64,000 bases of DNA from Antennarius striatus (lineage: Eukaryota; Chordata; Actinopteri; Lophiiformes; Antennariidae): positions 24,286,001 to 24,350,000 of the forward strand of contig NC_090779.1 of NCBI RefSeq assembly GCF_040054535.1, in the 5' to 3' direction. A program made the translations under genes and the position numbers. The notes below the pieces were generated by a model, which made no database searches, had not been told where the DNA came from, and saw only the letters and a program-made list of their open reading frames with translations. This document shows, piece after piece, positions 44,243 through 60,393 of this stretch; the stretch's first letter is position 1; each line of letters begins with the position of its first letter.

Positions 44243-44298
44243 CGTGTCATCCTTGCACAGGAGTGATGCTAATCTCCTCTGAATGGTTCCAATTTTTT
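44243..44298 (-). pseudogene. U6 snRNA-like fragment, copy 1
   Basis: In reverse complement this matches the 5' and middle part of U6 (AATTGGAACC...AGAGGAGATTAGCAT...TGCAAGGATGACACG), with changes in the GGCCCCTGCGC region. The 5' stem and 3' end are missing and there is no U6 promoter, so it is a retro-copied fragment. It lies between OX1 and CK1. The 3'-most U6 bases seen in copy 2 have been lost here. Confidence 0.7.
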
Positions 44299-44895
44299 CT
44301 CTTTTATTATCAAAAAATAGAATTTAACAGTGCAAGTTAGGTACATTTTTTCTTCTCTTTTTGGTTTTTCTCTTCAGGGTATTTACATTTGGTGATTAAC
44401 ATTAAACTGAAACATTTTATATACACACCTCTTTCAATTAAATTCATTTTTCCAAAGTAAAAATCAAAATATTTGAAACTTTAACACAAAATTAATTTGA
44501 CTTTTTAACGCTGTCAACATAAACATTTAACCAAAATAATCCTACATTCGTTTTTAACAAATGAGTGTGGAAAATGAGTGGTGAGCGGGAGTTTGTGTCT
44601 GTTCTGTGTGATGATTGTCGTGGAAACTGAATAAAGCCGCTAAAGAAAGTATCATCCTTATCAGTGTTCCAGCATGTTGTTTCTTGAACTCTGGTGAAAT
44701 TACGTGCCGATGGCAAAGTTTTTCATTGTACAGGGAAACCCATTTCTTTACTGGTCACATGACAATAAACACTTTGAATCCCTTGAAATTTTTTTGAATC
44801 GTTTGAATCCTTTGAACTTCGGGTCTTCTTGCCTCCATGTGTTCATCTTAAAACCACTCCTGTTCCTCAACCCTCATCACTCCAATAGAGGCACA

Positions 44896-47973
<3,078 letters not shown>

Positions 47974-48302
47974 AAGACACAAACCCAACTCTCACCCCTC
48001 AAAGCTCTGGGTGCACACACACACTAATTCCCTGTTTGCTGCCCATAGATATTAAAGCTATCTATTCCTTCAAGTATGACCTGTATTTACTCCATGTAAC
48101 TACCTTGCTAATCTATGTCAGACTTTTATATAATTACAGTAATTATACACAGGTAGAGTCTGCATGTTTATTGGCTGATAAAAATATTCATTTTTCATAA
48201 ATTAAGGTGTTTTTTGGAAGGGATTAAAATGGTTTGAGATATTTTAAATGGTTCAATGTTGTTTTATTTATTTATTTATTTACTATTATATATTATTATT
48301 TA

Positions 48303-48780
48303 TTCCCTACCTTGAGAACTGGACCACGGTCTACCTAACGGACAGACCCCAGTACACCCATATGGGGGACTGTTTGTCTTCTATGGTGACCACAGGGGAC
48401 CATGCTCTCCCCCCTTCTCTTCACCCTCTACACGTCCGACTTCAAGCACAACTCGAATACGTGCCACATACAGAAGTACTCCGATGATACTGCGATTGTG
48501 TCATGTATCAGGGAGGGTGATGAGGGGGCGTACAGGGCATTGGGGGCTGACTATCTACCTTATGTACGAACTCAGTCACGGAACGGACTCAAGTCATGTC
48601 AGGAGGTTCTACTGTTCTTGAACTCAGTTTCAGTCCCGTGGCAGTAAGGGTGTTGTGAGGGTGTTCTGTCTGCCTCTGCATGGTGGACCCGTTTACATTG
48701 ATCCGTCAGAGAATTTAAGTGATGGCCCGGAGTGTCAGGAGGAGTGTGATCACATTGGAGCAGTCGAGATGCAGTCATCA
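48303..48780 (+). mobile_element. Rex1/CR1-like LINE reverse-transcriptase fragment, copy 1
   Basis: Frames in this stretch read ENWTTVYLTDRPQYTHMG, then LSPLLFTLYTSDFKHNS, CHIQKYSDDTAIVS and REGDEGAYRALGADY. This is RT core including the catalytic (Y/F)SDD-type motif, with frameshifts between pieces. It follows CK1 and recurs after CK2, so it predates the cassette duplication. Confidence 0.75.
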
Positions 48781-48797
48781 GATGTAAGATTAATTAT

Positions 48798-48834
48798 AAG
48801 ACTACTACTTCTACTACTACTACCACTACTACTA

Positions 48835-48876
<42 letters not shown>

Positions 48877-48882
48877 ATCAAT
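48798..48882. repeat. (CTA)n trinucleotide tract
   Basis: About 85 bp of CTA/CCA units, shorter than the matching tract after CK2 (about 170 bp). Confidence 0.95.
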
Positions 48883-49205
48883 TATCAATAGCAGGAGAAT
48901 GACAGTTCCTCCTTCATGAAGCACGCTGAGGTTTCAGGACAGCAAACATTAAAAATGATCAAACTGGGATTAAACCAGCGCCTCACCTGCTTTACCACAA
49001 ACACCAACTATACAGGTGACAAGTCATTACACTGTAATGCAGCTTTATCTCAGCTACAATCTCTTTTCCTATTGGCTGTGAATGTCACATGACAAAACAT
49101 TGATATTACATAACCAGAGGAATGTGTATAGAACTCTGCATCTGGTGGTGAGAGAACTCCTCCAGTCCTGCCGTCCCTTTCTGTCAGACAGGCTTTTGTT
49201 TGAAG

Positions 49206-52200
49206 ATGAACATCCCAGTGATCGACTTTGGCGCCTACAGCCTGGATGAAGAAGAAGTTCCTGAGGAGCCGATGCACGACTTGAGGCAACAGTTTAAAAC
49301 AGCTTTAACAGAAGTTGGTTTTGTTTTTCTGAAGAACACTGGGATCACTCAGGAGGAGGTGACGATATTGTAAAAGCAGAATTTAGTGTGTTGAACATGC
49401 TCACAACAAATTGTGCCTTTTTTTCCTGCCGTGTTTGGACAGATGGATCGTGTTTTGGACGTTTCACTGAAATTCTTCCAGCAGCCTGATGAACTGAAAC
49501 GACCTTTCTGCTGGAAAAACTTTGACAGCCCAGGTCACGGCTGGGTATTTCCTGAGGAGGAGAGGTAGGAAACAGAAAACAAGCACAGCACACTTCTTAT
49601 TTGCAAAATCTAGTTTGAAATAACACTTTTCAAAACTTTATAAAAACTGCTTTTCAGGTTGAGTCCCCTTCGACCCCCAGACCTGAAGGAGTCTTTCAAC
49701 ATTGGCTTTCTACAGCCTGACATTGTAAAGATTCACCATCACAGTTTTACTACGATAAATGTGACAGAATCAAATATCTGGGTCCAAATTTGTACCAAAT
49801 ACATTTTTTGAAATCCTACATTTGGGATTGATTCCACTTTGATAGGAAAGGAGCATGGAGCTCAAAGTCCAGATAAATGTATAGCTTTTATTCACGCTGG
49901 TTTAGTGCTGTTTTGTCCCCATGAAATTGCAGATAAAATAATGAAGCTAATCTGTCAAGAAAATGAATCATTTGAAATAAATATATCAGGACACATATCG
50001 AAAACAGGAAATTGCTGCAGAGAAATGCCAAAGATCTGTTTGATTAGTGACTGATCATTTTTCTATGTCCATATCAGCTGGACCAAAACCTTTCTTGTCA
50101 GGCTCTGAGTCTTTTCTCCTTTGTCTTAGAAATGGCCACAGGGAGAGTTCCGGGAGGTCCTGACGTCTTTCTTCCATCGTAGTAAAGAGCTCAGTCTGCG
50201 GGTTCTAACAGTGATGGCCCACAGTCTGGACCTGGACCCCGAGGTGTTCCTCAGCGCCCATCGATCAGTGGGAAGTATGTACAAAACACTCGCCGCTCGA
50301 AATGTGGAGTGTGTTTAAGATGTCCAAGTGGGATCGTACACATGTTAATAACCATTGGAATAAACTTAGTACCAAACAATAATAAAGCAGATTAATAAAT
50401 ATAGTAATTAAGATGGTAATAAATATGGTAACAAACTTTGTAATAACGCAGTGGTAAAAAGGGTAATAAAATGTGGTCATAAACATGGTAATAAATGTGA
50501 ATAGATGTGGTAATAAAAATGGTCATACCGCATCTACATCTCAGACTATCCTTTAAGAGCAGCTTTAAAGATAAGACAAATTCAACGTTCCCAGGAATGT
50601 AAGGAATTTTGAGGTCTATGTTAATTCTTCTACGTGTTTTAACTTTCCTCTAGCGAATAATAATTCCTTACTTTAACTCTTCCCTAGTGAAGAATAACGC
50701 CACTGCCCTGCGAACTCTGTACTACCCTCCGGTGGGGCAGGAAGTGAAGGAGGGTCAGATGCGGTGTGGAGAGCATTCGGACTACGGCACCATCTCGCTG
50801 TTGTTCCACAATAATGAAGGTCTGCAGGTAACATCTCCTCTCTAGATGCTAACACCATCCTCAGTGAGGTGGAGGCCACACTCCATCAGCACTGGTACAG
50901 TGCCTTGCGAAAGTATTGGCCCCCTCAAGAACTTTTTGACATTTTCCCCACACTTCAGGCTTCAAACTTAAAGATAACAAACTGAAAATATTTTTTAAGA
51001 ATCAACAACATGTGAGACACAATCATGAAGTGGAACCAAATTTATTCAACATTTTTTATTGTGTCTACAAATAAAAAAGTGAAAAGTAGGACTTGCAAAA
51101 GTATTGGCCCTCTGTTCTCTTAGCTCAGCTGTCTGCCTTCAGAAGTTCCCTGATGACTTCTGAATGATCCAATGTCCACCTAAATGACTAACAATGACAA
51201 ACAAAGTGCACCTGCGTGTCATTTGGTCTAACATTTGTGTGACAAGTTAGAAATGATTATAATAATTATAAAATGGTAAGTTTAAAAGACTTATTTGAAG
51301 ATTTACAAGAAGATGAACATTTAGTTAAGAGAAATGAAATATGTGTTTTGAAAATGGGCTAAAAACATTAAAAATTCACAGATATGTTTGAGAAGGGTTA
51401 AAAAGTTAAAACTCTAAAAGGTCGAATTAATTCATTGTTTATTTTGTTTGTTACTGTCAAAAGACAAGACGTATCAATGTTATCGTTGTTCATCAGTGCT
51501 GTCTTGATCCGATCGTCTGAGATCGATTGCTTAAGTCTTGATGTGTATTCCGGAGATTCGCGGCATTTTTCCCGCACGGCAGTAAAGACACTACCGACTG
51601 GAAATATCTCTCGTCACATTTGTGATTATTTCGCCCCCTCATTGAAGGGTGTAACATTTGCAGTTTTTTATTCATAACCACAATATGAAATGTTGAATAC
51701 ATTTGGTTCCACTTCACCATTGTGTCTTACATGTTGTTGATTCTTAAAAAATATTTTCAGTTTGCTATCTTTAAATTTGAAGCCTGAAATGTGGCAAAAT
51801 GTCAAAAAGGCTTGGGGGGCCCCATTATTTCACAAGCCACTGTAACTCCTCAGACATGCCACCCACCAGAGTCTGGTTCCTGTCCAGGTTCGGGCTCGTT
51901 CAGGTGAATATATTGATGTTCCTGTCAGCCCTGGATACATCCTCATCAATATCGCTGACCTGATGCAGCGCTGGACCAACGATCAATTCACCTCTGCAGT
52001 GAGTTTCTCAAGTTTAGTCCAGTTTTCAAGAAGTTCACATTTTACCTGTAAAGGTGTGAACCAAAGTATCTTGAATTAATCTTTAAAATGTATTTAATTT
52101 ATTTACTTTATCCCCAAAGAGAAATTATACCCTTTAAATGTAATAAAAAGATAAATGTAGCCACAAGGGGACACAAGCCAGTGTCTTATTGTGCCGGTCC

Positions 52201-55200
52201 GAAGCCCGGATAAATACAGAGGGTTGCGTCAGGAAGGGCATCCGGCGTAAAACTTTTGCCAAATCAAAGACGTGAATCAAACCTATGATTTCCCTACCGG
52301 ATCGGTCCAGGCCCGGGTTAACAACGACCGCCATCGGCGAAGTTGACCTACAGGGCGCCGGTGGAAATTGGAATACTGTTGGTCGAAGAAGGAGAGGAGG
52401 AAAGTGCGTTCGCACAAAGAGAGAGAAGAGGAACACCAAGAGTATAGGACTGGGACTAGGGACGTTGAATGTTGGAACTATGACAGGAAAAGGTAGAGAG
52501 TTGGTTGACATGATGCAGAGGAGGAAGGTAGACATACTGTGTGTACAGGAGACCAGGTGGAAAGGTAGCAAGGCTAGAAGTTTAGGAGCAGGGTTCAAGT
52601 TGTTCTATCATGGTGTAGATAGGAAAAGAAAAGGAGTAGGAGTTATCGTGAAGGAGGAGTTTGTTAGGAATGTCCTGGAGGTAAAAAGAGTGTCGGACAG
52701 AGTGATGAGTCTGAAGCTAAAAATAGAAGGTGTGATGTTCAACGTTGTTAGTAGGTATGCTCCACAGGTAGGATGTGAGCTGGAGGAGAAGGAGAAATTC
52801 TGGCTGGACTTTGATGAAGTGATGCAGAGCATACCTAGAAGTGAGAGAGTTGTCATTGGTGCAGACTTCAATGGACATGTTGGTTCACTAAACAGAGGTG
52901 ATGAGGAGGTGATTGGTGGGTTTGGTATCCAGGAGAGGAACGCAGAAGGACAGATGGTAGTTGACTTTGCAAAAAGGATGGAAATGGCTATAGTGAATAC
53001 TTTCTTCCAGAAGAGGCAGGAACATAGGGTGACCTATAAGAGTGGTGGTAGGAGCACACAGGTAGACTACATCTTGTGTAGACGGTGTAACCTGAAGGAG
53101 ATCAGTGACTGTAAAGTAGTGGTAGGTGAGAGTGTAGCCAAACAGCATGGGATGGTGGTGTGTAGGATGACTCTGGTGGTGAGGAAGATGAGGAGGGCAA
53201 AGGCAGAGCAGAAGACGAAATGGTTGAAGCTGAAAAAGGAAGAGTGTTGCATGACTTTTAGGAAGGAGTTAAGACAGGCTCTGGGGGGTCAGGAGGTGCT
53301 TCCAGATGACTGAAAAACTACAGCTAATGTGATCAGGGAGACAGGTAGGAGAGTATTTGGTATATCATCTGGAAGGAAAGTACATAATGAGACTTGGTGG
53401 TGGAATGAGGAGGTACAGGAGTGTATACAGAGAAAGAGGTTAGCTAAGAAGAAGTGGGACACTGAGAGGACTGAGGAGAGTAGACAGGAGTACAGAGAGA
53501 TACAGCGTAAGGTGAAGGTAGAGGTAGCAAAGGCCAAACAAGAAGCTTATGATGACTTGTATGCTAGGTTGGACAGTAAGGAGGGAGAGACTGATCTATA
53601 CAGGTTGGCAAGACAGAGAGACAGAGATGGGAAGGACGTGCAGCAGGTTAGGGTGATTAAGGATAGGAATGGAAGTCTATTGACAGGTGCCAGTAGTGTG
53701 ATGGGAAGATGGAAAGAGTACTTTGAAGAGTTGATGAACGTGGAAAATGAGAGAGAACAAAGACTAGAAGAGGTGACTGTTGTGGACCAGGAAGTAACAA
53801 AGATTAGTCAGGATGAAGTGAGGAGGGCATTGAAGAGGATGAAGAGTGGAAAGGCAGTTGGTCCTGATGATATACCTGTAGAGGTATGGAAGTGTCTAGG
53901 AGAGGTGGCAGTAGTGTTTCTGACTGGGTTGTTCAACAGGATCTTAGATAGTGAGAAGATGTCTGAGGAATGGAGGAGAAGTGTGCTGGTGCTCATTTTT
54001 AAGAACAAGGGAGATGTGCAGAGTTGTGGCAACTACAGAGGAATAAAGCTGATGAGCCATACAATGAAGTTATGGGAGAGAGTAGTGGAAGCTAGACGAA
54101 GGGCAGAAGTGAACATTTGTGAGCAGCAGTATGGTTTCATGCCAAAAAAGAGTACAACAGATGCAGTATGTGCTTTGAGGATGTTGATAGAGAAGTACAG
54201 AAAAGTATGTTAGAGTGATGCAGGACATGTATGAGGACTGTAAGACAGTGGTGAGGTGTGCTGTAGGTGTGACAGAGGAGTTCAAGGTAGAGGTGGGACT
54301 GCATCAGGGATCAGCTCTGAGCCCCTTCTTGTTGCTATGGTGATGGACAGGCTGACAGACGAGGTTAGACAGGAATCTTCATGGACTATGATGTTTGCAG
54401 ATGACATTGTGATCTGTAGTGAGAGCAGGGAACAGGTGGAGGAGAAGCTAGAGAGGTGGAGGTTTGTCCTGGAAAGGAGAGGAATGAAGGTTAGCCGCAG
54501 TAAGACAGAGTACATGTGTGTGAATGAGAGGGACCCAAGTGGAAGAGTGAGGCTACAGGGAGAAGAGATCAAGAAGGTGGAGGATTTGAAGTACTTAGTG
54601 TCAACAGTCCAGAGCAATGGAGAGTGTGGAAAAGAGGTGAAGAAGCGTGTTCAGGCAGGATGGAACGGGTGGAGGAAAGTGTCAGGTGTGATGTGTGATA
54701 GAAGAGTTTCAGCTAAAATGAGAGGAAAGGTGTACAAAACTGTGGTGAGACCAGCGATGTTGTTTGTTCTAGAGACAGTGTCACTGAGGAAAAGACAGGA
54801 GACAGAGCTGGAGGTAGCAGAGATGAAGATGCTGAGGTTCTCTCTGGGAGTGACCAGGAAGGATAGGATCAGGAATGAGTACATCAGAGGGACAGCACAT
54901 GTTAGAGGTTCTGGAGATAAAGTCAGAGAGGCCAGACTGAGATTGTTTGGACATGTCCAGAGGAGAGATAGTGAATATATTGGTAGAAGGATGCTGAGTT
55001 TTGAACTGCCAGGCAGTAGGTCGAGAGGAAGACCAAAGAGGAGGTTTATGGATGTAATGAGGGAAGACATGAAGGTAGTTGGTGTGAGAGAAGAGGATGC
55101 AGAAGACAGGGTTAGATGGAGGCAATTGATTCGCTGTGGCGACCTCTGAAGGGAAAAGCTGAAAGGAAAAGAAGAAGAAATGTAATAAAAAGATAAATGA

Positions 55201-55556
55201 TTGATTCTGAAATTGAGCAATTTCACCAAAAACAATGACAGGTTCGTTTTATAGTCAGTAATTACTTTTGAAAAGTGTAATAGTTCCTAATTTAATCGAC
55301 ACCCCAATCAGAGTTGACATCAGGGGCTCTTCTCGTCTCTCAGCTCCACAGAGTTCTGCTGCCCCCTGCTGGAGACTCCAACACACGGCAGTCTGTGGTT
55401 TTCTTCCTCAATCCGGATGATGAAGCTCTTATCACCTGTCTGGACGGCTCGAACAAATACCCTCCAGTCACAGGACGAGCCTATCTCATGAAACGCATAC
55501 AAGCCGCCTTAGACCTAAAACTGCAGTCTTTCTCTTCAAAGCTCACCGATTATTAA
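49206..55556 (+). CDS. OX2: isopenicillin-N-synthase-like 2-oxoglutarate/Fe(II) oxygenase
   Basis: Second intact paralogue. Exons: 49206-49358, 49443-49564, 49658-49724, 50130-50274, 50688-50827, 51888-51998, 55344-55556. Exon lengths equal those of OX1 until the last, where a 1-nt insertion after the LD codons removes the usual stop. This adds 13 residues (LKLQSFSSKLTDY), giving 316 aa. The HSD, LHR and RQS ligand motifs are intact. It differs from OX1 and OX3 mainly at residues 74-82 and 104-108. Exon 5 has two tandem acceptors; the first, ending at 50,653, leads to a stop, so the second must be used. Intron 5 holds a Tc1-like element and intron 6 a 3-kb RTE insertion. Upstream sequence is shared with OX3 for at least 60 bp and probably carries the native promoter. 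Confidence 0.88.
50898..51842. mobile_element. Tc1/mariner-like inverted-repeat element in OX2 intron 5, with internal extra segment
   Basis: Inverted repeats of about 70 bp: the left end reads CAGTGCCTTGCGAAAGTATT, and the right end in reverse complement reads CAGTGGCTTGTGAAATAATG. The element is flanked by TA on both sides. No transposase frame is seen. Compared with the OX3 copy it carries about 400 bp more between two TAACATTTG words (near 51,230 and 51,652). Confidence 0.85.
52158..55177 (+). mobile_element. near full-length RTE-clade retrotransposon (copy B), inactivated
   Basis: A 3,020-bp insertion with a 22-bp perfect target duplication (52,136-52,157 and 55,178-55,199). It begins with a leader containing CAGGAAGGGCATCCGGCGTA. 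Frame 1 from 52,285 encodes an AP-type endonuclease (LGTLNVGTMTGKGRELVDMM; LCVQETRWKG; VIGADFNGHVG; TQVDYILCRR), of the type annotated elsewhere as craniofacial-development-protein-2-like. A TGA at 53,311 interrupts the frame, which then continues into the reverse transcriptase. Near 54,205 an in-frame block present in copy A is missing; it contains RT motif A with its catalytic Asp. A 1-nt loss near 54,335 shifts the frame before MFADDIVIC. The 3' end is GAAGAAGAA. It cannot mobilise itself. Confidence 0.93.
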
Positions 55557-55727
55557 ATAAATCCCAATTCTATTAATGTTTGGTTTGATGTCAGAGAACA
55601 GAATGTAATGATTCACAAATCCCTTTAAACCAAAAATACAACTGAATAAAGAGCAGGGACAAGAATTACATATCTACACTTATTGATCATCTAAAATTTA
55701 AATTTTTCTGAAGACAGCAACAGGCTG

Positions 55728-55831
55728 CACTGGCGTCGTGCCCGGAGTGTCACCTGCCTTATGCCCCCAGTCACCTGGGATAGGTTCCAGCAACCCGTGA
55801 CAGCGAACACGAGCAGGTTTACAATGTCTGT
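55728..55831. repeat. dispersed fish repeat fragment beside the U6-like sequence
   Basis: It contains CACCTGGGATAGGTTCCAGC followed by AACCCGTGAC, a word set common in fish LINE/SINE tails. It is present between OX2 and CK2 and missing between OX1 and CK1, where about 115 bp including part of the U6 fragment are gone. Confidence 0.4.
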
Positions 55832-55897
55832 CACGAATTTGCGTGTCATCCTTGCACAGGAGTGATGCTAATCTCCTCTGAAAGGTTCCAATTTTTT
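55832..55897 (-). pseudogene. U6 snRNA-like fragment, copy 2
   Basis: The reverse complement covers AATTGGAACC through AGATTAGCAT, GCAAGGATGACACGC and AAATTCGTGA of U6, with changes in the GGCCCCTGCGC segment. It is longer than copy 1 on the U6 3' side. No U6 promoter elements or complete 5' stem are seen. Confidence 0.75.
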
Positions 55898-56495
55898 CTC
55901 TTTTATTATCAAAAAATAGAATTTAACAGTGCAAGTTAGGTACATTTTTTCTTCTCTTTTTGGTTTTCCTCTTCAGGGTATTTACATTTGGTGATTAACA
56001 TTAAACTGAAACATTTTATATACACACCTCTTTCGATTAAATTCAATTTTCCAAAGTAAAAATCAAAATATTTGAAACTTTAACACAAAATTAATTTGAC
56101 TTTTTAACGCTGTCAACATAAACATTTAACCAAAATAATCCTACATTCGTTTTTAACAAATGAGTGTGGAAAATGAGTGGTGAGCGGGAGTTTGTGTCTG
56201 TTCTGTGTGATGATTGTCGTGGAAACTGAATAAAGCCGCTAAAGAAAATATCATCCTTATTAGTGTTCCAGCATGTTGTTTCTTGAACTCTGGTGAAATT
56301 ACGTGCTGATGGCAAAGTTTTTCATTGTACAGGGAAACCCATTTCTTTACTGGTCACATGAGAATAAACACTTTGAATCCCTTGAAAAATTTTTTGAATC
56401 ATTTGAATCCTTTGAATTTCGGGTCTTCTTGCCTCCATCTGTTCATTTTACAACCACTCCTGTTCCTCAACCCTCATCACTCCAATAGAGGCACA

Positions 56496-58787
<2,292 letters not shown>

Positions 58788-59109
58788 AAGACACAAACCC
58801 AACCCCCACCCCTCAAAGCTCTGGGTGCACACATGCACTAATTCCCTGTTTGCTGCCCATAGATATTAAAGCTATCTATTCCTTCAAGTATGACCTGTAT
58901 TTACTCCATGTAACTACCTTGCTAATCTATGTCAGACTTTTATATAATTACAGTAATTATACACAGGTAGAGTCTGCATGTTTATTGGCTGATAAAAATG
59001 TGCATTTTTCATAAATTAAGGTGTTTTTTGGAAGGGATTAAAATGGTTTGAGATATTTTAAATGGTTCAATGTTGTCTTATTTATTTATTTATTTACTAT
59101 TATATATTA

Positions 59110-59800
<691 letters not shown>

Positions 59801-59898
59801 GAGGATCAATCAGTGTATAAATAATTGTGGAAGCAGGAAATAAATAGAATTTTCAATTAAAATAACAAGGCAGTCATCAGATGTAAGATTAATTATAA

Positions 59899-60070
<172 letters not shown>

Positions 60071-60393
60071 TATCAATTATCAATAGCAGGAGAATGACAG
60101 TTCCTCCTTCATGAAGCACGCTGAGGTTTCAGGATAGCAAACATTAAAAATGATCAAACTGGGATTAAACCAGCGCCTCACCTGCTTTACCACAAACACC
60201 AGCTATACAGTCATTTCACTTTAATGCAGCTTTATCTCAGCTACAATCTCTTTTCCTATTGGCTGTGAATGTCACATGACAAAACATTGACATTACATAA
60301 CCAGAGGAATGTGTATAGAACTCTGCATCTGGTGGTGAGAAAACTCCTCCAGTCCTGCCGTCCCTTTCTGTCAGACAGGCTTTTTGTTTAAAG

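Noticed and set aside
55314-55556. Start of an independent small gene at the OX2 last exon
   Set aside because: The ATG lies in intron sequence before the acceptor at 55,343; the frame belongs to OX2 exon 7.
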